A stretch of DNA of 42,231 nt from positions 1 to 42,231 of the forward strand of contig JAAFHV010000049.1 of assembly GCA_013297655.1 (NCBI GenBank), given 5' to 3'. A program made the position numbers and the translations under genes. The DNA is from Myxococcales bacterium. GTDB lineage: Bacteria; Myxococcota_A; Polyangia; Polyangiales; Polyangiaceae. Shown in pieces: positions 16,501-24,909 of this stretch (its first letter is position 1; each line of letters opens with the position of its first letter). Under the pieces are notes generated by a model, which was not told where the DNA came from, did not search any database, and was given only the letters and a program-made list of their open reading frames with translations.

Positions 16501-18386
16501 GCGCCACCGCCAGCCACCGTTCTCCAGTCACGGTCGATACGGCAAAACCGGTCATCGCGGCGCCTTCGCCGGCGTCGCCCACCGCCGCTGCCGAAGAGCA
16601 CTATTTCGCGAAGTTCGAGGGCCGGCAGCCGCCGCGTCCGGTGCCGGCGAGCCGTACGCGGGACTTCGCGTTCCAAGCGCTCGCGTCGGCGGCGTTCTTC
16701 CTCGGCATTCACTACTTGGTCTGGCGGTGGCGCAGCTCGCTCGTCGGGGTTCCGCTCTGGATCGGGGTTCCGCTCGTGGCAGCCGAGACGCTCGCCTTCG
16801 TAGGGACGGTCTTGTTCTTTCTGTCGATTTGGCGCACGGCAGATACGCCCCGCCCGGCGTGCCCAGTCCACGTCGGCGACGTTCAGGGAACCTGCGACGG
16901 TGAGATTCGTCCGCTCGTCGTCGACGTCTTCTTCCCGACGTACAACGAAGACGTAGAGCTCGTGCGACTCTCGATCCGCGACGCGAAGGCGATGACCTAT
17001 CCGCACCCTATCGACGTGCGGATTCACGTCCTCGACGATGGAAAGCGCGCGGAGATGAAGCGCGTCGCCATAGAGGAAGGCGTCGGCTACATCACGCGGT
17101 CCGTCAACGTCGGGTTCAAAGCGGGAAACATTCGAAACGGCATGGAGCAAACCGAGGGCGATCTCCTCGTCATTTGCGACGCCGATACTCGCCCGCTCCC
17201 GAGCCTCCTCGAGGAGACGCTCGGGTTCTTTCGCGACCCCAAAGTCGCGTGGGTACAAACTCCGCAGTGGTTCTACGATCTCGACGAGGGCACTTCGATG
17301 ACCGAATGGCTCGCGGCGCGCGCCGGAACGCCCGGTCGCTGGCTCGGTCGCGCGGTCGAACGCTGCATCGGCCCCGTCATGCTCGGGGAAGACCCCCTCG
17401 GGAACGACCCGCGCATGTTCTACGACGTGATCCAGCGGCGGCGCAATTGGGCCAACGCCGCGTTCTGCTGCGGCGCGGGCAGCGTGCACCGGCGAGAAGC
17501 GGTCATGGAGGCGGCTCTCAAGGCGCTCGGCTCGTCCGTCGAGGCGACCCTCGCTCCGCTCGAGCGCGACATCGCGTGCGAAGCGACGCGCGACATGCTC
17601 GCGACCGCGGTGGCGTCCGAAGCGGCGCGCGAAATCGAGCTCACCCCGTACAAGTTCCACGTGTCGGAGGATATCTACACGAGCATCGTCCTCCACTCCG
17701 ACCAGGAGCGTCGTTGGAAGTCCGTGTTTCACCCTACGGCGGTGTCGAAGATGCTATCGCCACAGGATCTTTTGACCTGGTCGATTCAGCGCTTCAAGTA
17801 CGCGGGCGGTACGCTGGATATCTTTCTCCATGACAGCCCGCTCCGGCGCGCGGGCCTCGACCCGTGGCAGAAGCTCGCGTACGGGGCGACCGCCTATTCG
17901 TATTTGGCGCCGTTGTGGACGGTCGTCTTTCTGCTTGCGCCGCTGGTTTACCTGTTCGCTGGCGTTTCGGCAGTCAACGCCTACGAGGCCGACTTTTACG
18001 CCCACCTCGTCCCGTTCCTCGTGATCAATCGGCTCGCCTTCATGTTGGCGACCTGGGGGGTGTCGACCCACCGCGGAGAGCAGTACTACCTGGCGTTCTT
18101 CTGGCTCAACATCAAGGCCCTCTGGGACGTCGCGTTGGGCCGGCCCGTCAAATTCCACGTGACGCCGAAAACCAAACAATCCGGCAATCATGCCGGGCTC
18201 GTCGCGCCGCACCTTATCCTCCTCGCTCTCTATGCCGTTGGATCGTTGGTCGGCGCGCATCGAGTGGTGAGCGCGGGAGGAGCGGGGCTCGGGCCACTCC
18301 TCGTCAATCTGTTCTGGGCAGTAAACAACGTCGCCGCGCTTTCGATCATCGTTCGCGCGGCCTTTCGGAAGGTGGAGCCGTCATGA
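16497..18386 (+). CDS. BcsA-like processive glycosyltransferase (GT2), no PilZ
   Basis: 629 residues. Two N-terminal membrane helices (about 55-110) precede a cytoplasmic GT2 domain opening with FFPTYNEDVELV. Catalytic motifs: DDG at 180-182, DAD at 228-230, FCCGAGS at 323-329, SED at 390-392 (usually TED), and QRFKY at 431-435 in place of QxxRW. Four or more C-terminal helices follow, ending at residue 629 with no PilZ domain, unlike cyclic-di-GMP-activated cellulose synthase. About 40 extra residues lie between the CCG and SED motifs compared with cellulose synthases. It should polymerise a beta-linked sugar from UDP-sugar and extrude it through the inner membrane. It overlaps both neighbours by 4 bp. 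Sugar and linkage are unknown. Confidence 0.92.
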   Translation: MSATASHRSPVTVDTAKPVIAAPSPASPTAAAEEHYFAKFEGRQPPRPVPASRTRDFAFQALASAAFFLGIHYLVWRWRSSLVGVPLWIGVPLVAAETLAFVGTVLFFLSIWRTADTPRPACPVHVGDVQGTCDGEIRPLVVDVFFPTYNEDVELVRLSIRDAKAMTYPHPIDVRIHVLDDGKRAEMKRVAIEEGVGYITRSVNVGFKAGNIRNGMEQTEGDLLVICDADTRPLPSLLEETLGFFRDPKVAWVQTPQWFYDLDEGTSMTEWLAARAGTPGRWLGRAVERCIGPVMLGEDPLGNDPRMFYDVIQRRRNWANAAFCCGAGSVHRREAVMEAALKALGSSVEATLAPLERDIACEATRDMLATAVASEAAREIELTPYKFHVSEDIYTSIVLHSDQERRWKSVFHPTAVSKMLSPQDLLTWSIQRFKYAGGTLDIFLHDSPLRRAGLDPWQKLAYGATAYSYLAPLWTVVFLLAPLVYLFAGVSAVNAYEADFYAHLVPFLVINRLAFMLATWGVSTHRGEQYYLAFFWLNIKALWDVALGRPVKFHVTPKTKQSGNHAGLVAPHLILLALYAVGSLVGAHRVVSAGGAGLGPLLVNLFWAVNNVAALSIIVRAAFRKVEPS

Positions 18387-19738
18387 AGTTCGTCGAAGGG
18401 CTGTTTGCTGCCCGCTCCCATTTCGCCTTCCTCGTCGGCCTCACGATCGCCCTCGGCACGATGGGCGCACTCGGCGCCACGAAGGGCCCCGCCACGCCCG
18501 CGAAGGCCGTCGACGTGGTGAGCGCGCTCGGCACCTCGTCGAGCGACGAGCGGGTCACGACGGTCTTTCGCCCGCTCGACCAAAAGGAGAAGGGGTGGGC
18601 AGAGACCGCGTGGCGCTACTTCGAGAACGAATACCACCCCGAGACGGGCTTCGTGAGCTCCGTCCGGGCGTATCCGTCGGCCACGCTCTGGGATTTGGGG
18701 TCGTATGCGCTCGGGCTCATCTCGGCGCGGGATCTCGACGTTATCGACGAAGCGAAGTTCGACGCGCGAATGGCAGCGCTGCTCGCCGGGCTCGAGAAGC
18801 TCGAGCTCGTCGAAGGCATACTCCCGAACAAGGCCTACAACGCGGTAACTGGCCGCATGGTGGACTACGAAAACCACGATGCGCCCAACGGTGTGGGGTG
18901 GTCCGCTCTCGACGTCGCGCGCATCGGCGTCCCCTTCACCGTCGTCGCGTGGCGGTTCCCGAAGCACACTCCGGCGGTGAAGAGGCTCCTCGCCCGCTGG
19001 CGACTGTCCTCCCTCGTCGCCGGCGGGGCGCTGGTCGGCGCGCGCCGCACGGAGACCGGAGCTCTCGAGCGAGTCCAAGAGGGGCGCCTCGGCTACGAAC
19101 AGTATGCAGCGCGCTCCCTCGTCCTCCTCGGTCACGACGCGAGTCGGTCCGGCAGGGTCGATCTCGACTCCGAGGTCGTGGAAGTATCGGGCCAGAAGGT
19201 GCTCGCCGACGCGCGTCGGTCCGCGGACCACGGTGGCACCCACGCGGGCGTGCTCTCCGAGCCGTACGTGCTCGAGGCGATCGAGCTCGGCTTCGGGCCC
19301 GAGTCGGCCTCGATCGCGACCTCGATTCTGCTCGCTCAAAAACGGCGCTTCGAGGCGACTGGAATCCTCACGGCAGTGTCAGAAGACAACATCGACCGTG
19401 CTCCCTACTTCGTTTATTCGACGGTGGTCGACGATCGTCGTCCGTGGGCGGTCTATTCGCCGGACGGCCGCGAGGCTCTCTCGGCGCGAACCTTCTCCAC
19501 GAAGGCCGCGATGGGCCTGTCGTATGTATTCGAGGGGCCCTACGCGCGGCGCCTTCGCGCTGGCCTCGACGGGCTCTCCGATGGCAACGTGGGCTTCTTT
19601 TCGGGGCGCTACGAGGAGGGCGCGCGCACGAACTCGGCCGTGACTGCGAATACGAATGGCATCGTTCTCGAGGTGCTCGCGTTCGCCAAGCGAGGTCCCG
19701 TCGTCCGCGCGGCGCAGACTTCCGCGGGCGCACCGTGA
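18383..19738 (+). CDS. DUF3131 protein B, exported
   Basis: 451 residues with an N-terminal signal peptide (FAFLVGLTIALGTMGALGA). Its single DUF3131-type domain parallels protein A motif for motif: WAETAWRYFENEY, LPNKAYNAVTGRM, GVGWSALDVAR, VQEGRLGYEQYAA, LSEPYVLEAIELGF, AVSEDNIDRAPYFVY, FFSGRYEEGARTN and TANTNGIVLEVLAF. The ATG overlaps the GT2 stop by 4 bp and the stop overlaps the GTG of the next paralogue by 4 bp, so expression is coupled to the synthase. I infer a periplasmic role on the polymer (binding, trimming, or cyclising). The conserved Glu/Asp in the EGRLGYE and SEDN motifs are the best candidates for catalytic residues. Confidence 0.86.
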   Translation: MKFVEGLFAARSHFAFLVGLTIALGTMGALGATKGPATPAKAVDVVSALGTSSSDERVTTVFRPLDQKEKGWAETAWRYFENEYHPETGFVSSVRAYPSATLWDLGSYALGLISARDLDVIDEAKFDARMAALLAGLEKLELVEGILPNKAYNAVTGRMVDYENHDAPNGVGWSALDVARIGVPFTVVAWRFPKHTPAVKRLLARWRLSSLVAGGALVGARRTETGALERVQEGRLGYEQYAARSLVLLGHDASRSGRVDLDSEVVEVSGQKVLADARRSADHGGTHAGVLSEPYVLEAIELGFGPESASIATSILLAQKRRFEATGILTAVSEDNIDRAPYFVYSTVVDDRRPWAVYSPDGREALSARTFSTKAAMGLSYVFEGPYARRLRAGLDGLSDGNVGFFSGRYEEGARTNSAVTANTNGIVLEVLAFAKRGPVVRAAQTSAGAP

Positions 19739-21183
19739 CCCGCGTAGGGTCGGCGCGGGCGCGGCTCGGCTTCCTGGTCGCGTGGGTCCTCTCCACGGTG
19801 CACTCCGCGCATGCGGCGGCACCTCCCGGACCTCCCGACGCGGCGCCCGTCTGTGTCGCTTCGCCGCCAGCGTCGCAGCCGCCAGCCGCGGCGCGACCCG
19901 AGGCAACGCGTTCCACCTGCTTCACGCCTGCGCTCGACCGTTCGTGCTTCGCTCCGCGTCCTACCTGCGATGGCGACCTCCGTGTCGCCAAGATCGCTTG
20001 GAAGTATTTCGAAAACAACTATCAACCCACGACTGGACTCGTCAACGCGGCCGACAAGTATCCGTCGACGACGGAGTGGGACGCGGCGTCGTCGCTCGCG
20101 GGGACCATCGCGGCGCGCGAGCTCGATATCATTACGGCCAAAGAGTTCGACGATCGGATGACCGCGTTCCTCGCCACGATGAACACGCAGAAGCTGTTCG
20201 GGGGGGTCGCGCCCAACAAGGCGTACAACACCATCACCGGGGCGATGGTCGACTATAACAATAGGGCGTCCGAGGGGATTGGATATTCTGCGCTCGACCT
20301 CGCACGCCTCGTATCGTGGCTCAGTAATCTCGCGTGTCTCCATCCTCGCCACGCGCATGCCGCCAAGCTCGCGATCGAGCGATGGAACCTCGGCCGCGTC
20401 CTCCACGACGGGCAGATGTTCGGAACGTACGTCGATACGGCGACCAAGGCCGTTCGCGAGGTCCAAGAGGGGAGGCTCGGCTACGAGCAGTACGGGGGAA
20501 AGGTGTTTGCCTCACTCGGCTTCGACCAGTCGGTCGCGGCGAGCTACCGGAACGTCTCGGCATCGACCGTCACGATTCTGGGCGTGCCAATCGCGGTCGA
20601 CCTCCGGGACCCGCGAAAGCTCGGCGCGTACAACTACGTCGTCACCGAGTCGTACGCGCTCGACGCGATGGAGCTCGGGCTCGACTCCGTCAATACGCCG
20701 CTGGTGCGAAATATCTTCGAGGTGCAGAAGCGTCGGTGGCAAAAGACCGGAATCGTGACTGCGGTGTCCGAGGACAATATCGACCGCGCGCCGTACTTTC
20801 TCTACAATACCATCTACGCTGCAGGCTCGGCGTGGAACACCATTACCGATACGGGGGTCGACCACGACGCGCTCAAGTCCGTGTCCGTCAAGGCTGCGTA
20901 CTCCCTCGCCGCGCTCTACCCGACGGAATCCTACTCGAACGTGCTCGTCGACCGCGTCGCGAACGCGTACGATCCGGACCGCGGGTACTTCTCCGGTGTC
21001 TACGAATCCGGTATTGGCTACAATCGCGCGACGACGGTCAACACGAACGGGATCGTCCTGGAGGCGATCCTCTTCAAGCGTCTCGGCGCGGTAGGCTCGC
21101 TCTGCTCGCGCTGCGGCAAGGCGCTGAAGATCACTCCTCCGCCGCGCGACTGCGGATGCGCCGCATCGCGCGTGGGGAAGTGA
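19735..21183 (+). CDS. DUF3131 protein C with Cys-rich ends, exported
   Basis: 482 residues from a GTG start (VTRVGSARAR) that overlaps the preceding stop by 4 bp; the frame is open further upstream, but that lies inside the preceding gene. A signal peptide (LGFLVAWVLSTVHSAHA) is followed by a Pro/Ala linker with several Cys, then the DUF3131 domain (VAKIAWKYFENNY, APNKAYNTITGAM, GIGYSALDLAR, VQEGRLGYEQYGG, VTESYALDAMELGL, AVSEDNIDRAPYFLYN, TVNTNGIVLEAILF). Unlike A and B it ends in CSRC...CGC, a zinc-ribbon-like or disulfide-bonded tail. It is followed after 6 bp by the beta-barrel gene. B and C share EDNIDRAPYF exactly, so this pair probably arose by tandem duplication. Confidence 0.86.
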   Translation: MTRVGSARARLGFLVAWVLSTVHSAHAAAPPGPPDAAPVCVASPPASQPPAAARPEATRSTCFTPALDRSCFAPRPTCDGDLRVAKIAWKYFENNYQPTTGLVNAADKYPSTTEWDAASSLAGTIAARELDIITAKEFDDRMTAFLATMNTQKLFGGVAPNKAYNTITGAMVDYNNRASEGIGYSALDLARLVSWLSNLACLHPRHAHAAKLAIERWNLGRVLHDGQMFGTYVDTATKAVREVQEGRLGYEQYGGKVFASLGFDQSVAASYRNVSASTVTILGVPIAVDLRDPRKLGAYNYVVTESYALDAMELGLDSVNTPLVRNIFEVQKRRWQKTGIVTAVSEDNIDRAPYFLYNTIYAAGSAWNTITDTGVDHDALKSVSVKAAYSLAALYPTESYSNVLVDRVANAYDPDRGYFSGVYESGIGYNRATTVNTNGIVLEAILFKRLGAVGSLCSRCGKALKITPPPRDCGCAASRVGK

Positions 21184-21189
21184 GCGCGA

Positions 21190-22572
21190 ATGGGGCTCGC
21201 TCGCAGCGGCGCCTTGGTCGTCGCGATTCTGCTCGTCGCGCCGAACGCCTCGTCGTTACCCAAGCGCTTGTCGACCGCGGTTCGTTGCGCGAGCGACGAA
21301 GCGCAGGCGCGCGACGCCCTCGCACGGCTCGCCGCGACACGCGATTCCGAGCTCGAGCTCCCGCCCAGCCTCGAGCATGACGGCCACGCGCATCGAGCCT
21401 CTGCTGCGGAGGTGGACGAAATACTTTACGAGCTCCACGTGGTTCGTTCGCGATTTCCGCGTCTTGCCGCGAGCGCCGAGGCGCTCGTCGTAGGCTATCG
21501 TTACTGCGCCATCTTCGACGGGACCACATTGTGGGACGTCGTCGCGGACGGCGGTGTCACGCGTCGCGTTCGCCCGACAGCCGCCTGGCCCGTGTGGCGC
21601 GGATTCGAGGCTTGGGGTTTCCTCGGCGCTCGTCGTCCGGCACCGGCGCTCGTCGAGGACGGGCCGCTCGGACACGATCAGCGAGGCTGGTATTTGGGCG
21701 AGCTCGCTTCCGAACGCTGCTTTCCACACCCCATTTTCGGAGTCGAGCGCACCGAGCGTCCGAGCTTCGAGCAACTGCAGAGCGACACGACGGGAGAGCC
21801 CGCGCCCGCGATCGGTGAACCGTGCGACGGCCCGAGCGTACCCCCGTCGTCGAGCGCGCTCGCCTCCGCGCCTCCGCGGCCGGCGAAGGCGCCCGTGCGC
21901 GCCGTGAGCCCATCGCGTTCGGCTGCAATCGTCGCCGTTCCAGCGAGCGCGCTCGGGGCCGCGATGGCGACATCGAACGACGCGAGCGGACTCGGATTCG
22001 CCGGGCGGTTCGTGATCGATGGCAAGCTCGACGGCGTCCCATCTGCCGGGGCGGGCGTCTCGTACAGCCCGCGGCCCGGATACTTCGCCCGGGTCGGGGT
22101 CATGCAGAGGCTCGGCGCGGGGCCGGAGGCCACGTCCTACAGCTATGGGCTAGGCTACGACGACTGGCACGAAGGCACGTTCTCGGCGCAGCTCAACGAC
22201 TGGGGACCTCGTTCGTTCGAGGCGCGCCCGAACCTCGCGTCGGCGGCAGTCGATCTCGGGTACAAGGTGCCGCTGCCGAAGGCGCTCGGTCGCTGGCTAT
22301 CGTGCGGAGTGTCGTTGAACTTCCCGTTCTCCGCTGCGCCGGGCACGGTCGTCACCACCGTGCTCAAACCATTCGGCGACCTGTACGTCCTCGCTGGCCT
22401 TCGGATGTCGCCCTTCGCGTCGACGTTCGGAACGTGGTTCTACGGCTTCGGGTTTTCGAGCTACCACCCATTCACGTTCGGGCTCGCGTATGCCAACTGG
22501 GGCCCCAACAAGGCGTTCGTGCCCAACTTCGACAAGGGGTCTGTCGTCGGCACGTTCTCGTGGGCGCTCTAA
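21190..22572 (+). CDS. Putative outer-membrane beta-barrel, polysaccharide export or assembly
   Basis: 460 residues, starting 6 bp after DUF3131 protein C, so the last gene of the five-gene operon. A signal peptide (LVVAILLVAPNASS) is followed by a soluble domain of about 180 residues, a Pro/Ser/Ala-rich linker (about 210-255), and a C-terminal domain of alternating aromatic and Gly residues typical of beta strands, ending in FSWAL. Two internal strand pairs resemble each other: YGLGYDDWHEGTFSAQLNDW and YGFGFSSYHPFTFGLAYANW, each followed by GP. I do not recognise a named family. Context and shape suggest an outer-membrane component that exports or holds the polymer; a simple structural barrel is the alternative. 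Confidence 0.7.
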   Translation: MGLARSGALVVAILLVAPNASSLPKRLSTAVRCASDEAQARDALARLAATRDSELELPPSLEHDGHAHRASAAEVDEILYELHVVRSRFPRLAASAEALVVGYRYCAIFDGTTLWDVVADGGVTRRVRPTAAWPVWRGFEAWGFLGARRPAPALVEDGPLGHDQRGWYLGELASERCFPHPIFGVERTERPSFEQLQSDTTGEPAPAIGEPCDGPSVPPSSSALASAPPRPAKAPVRAVSPSRSAAIVAVPASALGAAMATSNDASGLGFAGRFVIDGKLDGVPSAGAGVSYSPRPGYFARVGVMQRLGAGPEATSYSYGLGYDDWHEGTFSAQLNDWGPRSFEARPNLASAAVDLGYKVPLPKALGRWLSCGVSLNFPFSAAPGTVVTTVLKPFGDLYVLAGLRMSPFASTFGTWFYGFGFSSYHPFTFGLAYANWGPNKAFVPNFDKGSVVGTFSWAL

Positions 22573-22707
22573 GTCGCCGAACCGGTCGAAGGACCGAGCA
22601 TCGGTGTGCGACGGGCGCTCGCGTGTGAAGCGTGACGCGGCGGGCCTCCCTCGCCGAAGGAAGGGCAGGCAGAGCCACGACACCGGTCGCTCTCGACCCC
22701 AGTCGGC

Positions 22708-23940
22708 TTAGGAATCGTTCGACCCGAGCTGGCGGCGCCGAATCATCTCCACGAGGGTGGTCCGATTCAGCCCGAGGAGCATCGCGGCGCGGTTCTTATT
22801 TCCGCCGGTGCGCTCGAGGGCCTGGTTGATCATCGAGTTTTGGTACGTCTCGGTGCACGAGTAGAGATTCACTCCGGCGGCGGGGAGCTCGTCCGGGAAC
22901 GCGCCGTCGAGTCGCGCCTTCGGCGCCGTGCTTTCACGGTTCGGCTCGGGCGTCGATTGCGTCGGGGCGGCGGCCAGCGTCCGCATCGAAGGCGGGGGCG
23001 GGGGCGGTCGCGATCCGCGCGCGCTCTCGGGCCCCGTCGTTCCGAACATATCCTCGATTTCGAGGCGCGGACCGTGCGCGAGAAGCACGCCCCGCTCGAC
23101 CGCGTTCTCGATCTCGCGCACGTTGCCCGGCCACGAGTGCGAAGCTATGGCGTCGAGTGTGCTCGCCGCGAAGCCCTCGAGATCCTCCCGTCCGGAGGCG
23201 ATCGAGAATCTGCGAAAGAAGTGTTGCGCGAGCACCTGCGCGTCGTCTCCGCGCTCTCGGAGCGCGGGCAAGCGAAGCTGGATCACGTTCAATCGATAGT
23301 AAAGATCCTCGCGGAAGCGACCCGCCGCGACCTCGGCGGCCAAGTCCCGGTTCGTCGCAGCGACGATGCGTACGTCACAGCGAATCGCGCGGGACTCTCC
23401 CACCGGCGTGAACTCGCGCTGTTGCAGCACGCGCAGGAGCTTCACCTGCGCCGCCATCGGAAGCTCGCCCACCTCGTCCAAGAACAGCGTGCCGCCCTCG
23501 GCCGTCGCGATGTGACCGCGGCGCGTTTGTTGTGCCCCCGTGAAGGCGCCGCGCACGTGGCCGAACAGCTCGCTCTCGACGAGATCGGCTGGTATCGCTC
23601 CGCAGTTGATCGTGACGAGGGGCCCCTCTGCGCGCGAGCTTGCGTCGTGGAGAGCGGCGACCGCGAGCTCCTTTCCCGTGCCGCTCTCGCCGGTCACGAG
23701 GACGGTGCACATCGAGTGTGCCACGCGGTCGATCGTATCGAGGAGCGCGGCGATCGACGGGTGGTGACCTATCATCGGACCGCGGCTCGTCTCGCGGAGG
23801 GCAAGCGCGACGAGGCGAATTTCGGAGACTTCCTTTTCTGGCGGCACGCTCGAAGCGCGCAGTCGCCGGTGCGGGAATTCGTCGATTGCGCGGAAGGAAC
23901 GTGAGGCGCTCGCTGCGCCGCGGTTGCTCGCGTATTTCAC
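22708..23940 (-). CDS. Sigma-54 activator (AAA+ and Fis HTH) without receiver
   Basis: 410 residues from a GTG start; the stop of the upstream gene is 2 bp away. There is no N-terminal receiver; about 55 poorly conserved residues come before the AAA+ domain. Motifs: Walker A GESGTGKE, sigma-54 contact loop GAFTGA, Walker B GGTLFLDEVGEL, arginine-finger region YYRLNVIQLRLPALRER, and SHSWPGNVREIENAVERG. A linker of about 80 residues with six consecutive prolines separates the ATPase from a C-terminal Fis-type helix-turn-helix (GGNKNRAAMLLGLNRTTLVE). It activates sigma-54 promoters, and without a receiver must be controlled by another protein or by abundance. It is the nearest regulator to the polysaccharide operon, with which it converges. 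Confidence 0.92.
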   Translation of the reverse strand: MKYASNRGAASASRSFRAIDEFPHRRLRASSVPPEKEVSEIRLVALALRETSRGPMIGHHPSIAALLDTIDRVAHSMCTVLVTGESGTGKELAVAALHDASSRAEGPLVTINCGAIPADLVESELFGHVRGAFTGAQQTRRGHIATAEGGTLFLDEVGELPMAAQVKLLRVLQQREFTPVGESRAIRCDVRIVAATNRDLAAEVAAGRFREDLYYRLNVIQLRLPALRERGDDAQVLAQHFFRRFSIASGREDLEGFAASTLDAIASHSWPGNVREIENAVERGVLLAHGPRLEIEDMFGTTGPESARGSRPPPPPPSMRTLAAAPTQSTPEPNRESTAPKARLDGAFPDELPAAGVNLYSCTETYQNSMINQALERTGGNKNRAAMLLGLNRTTLVEMIRRRQLGSNDS

Positions 23941-23942
23941 TT

Positions 23943-24596
23943 CTACGCCTCGTTCGTTCGTGCGAAGACGGCGCGGGCGCGCGGGAGTGGGAGCACGAGA
24001 TCGACTCGGTCCTCGTGCCGCTGACGGAAGCCGCCGTGGCGGCTCGGCTCGTGACTCGCTCGTTGCCGGGGGCGATAGTCTTCAGGGCGCGTAAGGTAAT
24101 CCGCGGCCACGAGCGAGAGCACGCGGTCGGTCAGGGTGCTCGCGTGATTCGTTGGAAGCCATCCCACCGCTCGCTGCCCGTCCTCGAATGCCGCGACGAA
24201 GCCCTTGGAGAACATGTTGAGCGAAAAGCTCGCCCCCGCCCGCGCATGGCGAACGTCGGCGATGGTCTCCGTGACGCTCAGTCGCGCGTTCGCGATCAAG
24301 CGGCGAATGGTCGGTTCGTCGAGGTCCGGCAGCACCGCCGGAACGGAGGTGGGCACTGCCACGCAGGGCGCTTCAATCGACGTAAGTCGCGTCAATGTCG
24401 CGTAAGGGCCCATGAGCCAGGCCCCGAGCTGCTCCTTGCCCCAGCGCCCTCCCTGCTCCAGGAAGGTTTGCGCGGTGACCCGGCACGCAAACGCCACCGC
24501 CGTGACGTTCGCGATTTGCGGGAGCGACAGGAGGCAATCGATCGAATCGGGGTCGAGGGCGGAGGGAACGACGGAAAGGCGCGCTGACTTGCTCAT
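23943..24596 (-). CDS. Unknown soluble protein between two sigma-54 activators
   Basis: 217 residues from the ATG giving MSKSARLSVV; in-frame ATGs up to 24764 would lengthen it but add non-protein-like sequence containing a CCTCCC/GGGAGG hairpin. I do not recognise the family. It has no signal peptide or strong membrane segment, and a mixed alpha/beta look with phrases such as LPQIANVTAVAFACRV, AWLMGPYATLTRL and FSLNMFSKGFVAAFEDG. It ends 2 bp before the receiver-less activator and lies downstream of the NtrC-type regulator, all on the same strand. It may sense a signal for, or restrain, the activator that has no receiver of its own (inference from position only). Confidence 0.7.
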   Translation of the reverse strand: MSKSARLSVVPSALDPDSIDCLLSLPQIANVTAVAFACRVTAQTFLEQGGRWGKEQLGAWLMGPYATLTRLTSIEAPCVAVPTSVPAVLPDLDEPTIRRLIANARLSVTETIADVRHARAGASFSLNMFSKGFVAAFEDGQRAVGWLPTNHASTLTDRVLSLVAADYLTRPEDYRPRQRASHEPSRHGGFRQRHEDRVDLVLPLPRARAVFARTNEA

Positions 24597-24909
24597 ATCT
24601 GGCGGATTGCAGGTGACGTGCCAGACCAGCACTTTCATGACGTACGGCATTTCAGTGACGATCGTGTCGCCCGTCTGCCTCCCGCTTGGGGGAGGTCTGA
24701 CAGTGCCCGTCACCGGGTTGGCGACGCTCGCCCGCGGGTCGCCGTCGCCTTGCCGTCGCGGCATGGACGCGCGTCCGCGACTGGCCCGAAACGTCGGCCA
24801 CGTCGACGCGCGGGTCGTGCGTCAACGAGCGGGGACATCGATGGCGATCCCACGTTTGGGCAACCGGTGACGAGGGCTAGATTCGAGCACCGAACAGCCC
24901 GACGGGTCT

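Noticed and set aside
22583-22596. CGGTC-GAAG-GACCG as terminator between the barrel and the sigma-54 activator
   Set aside because: Only a 5-bp stem and no T-tract; too weak to call.
22840-23904. 354-residue plus-strand ORF
   Set aside because: Lies entirely opposite the sigma-54 activator and has the composition of an antisense frame.
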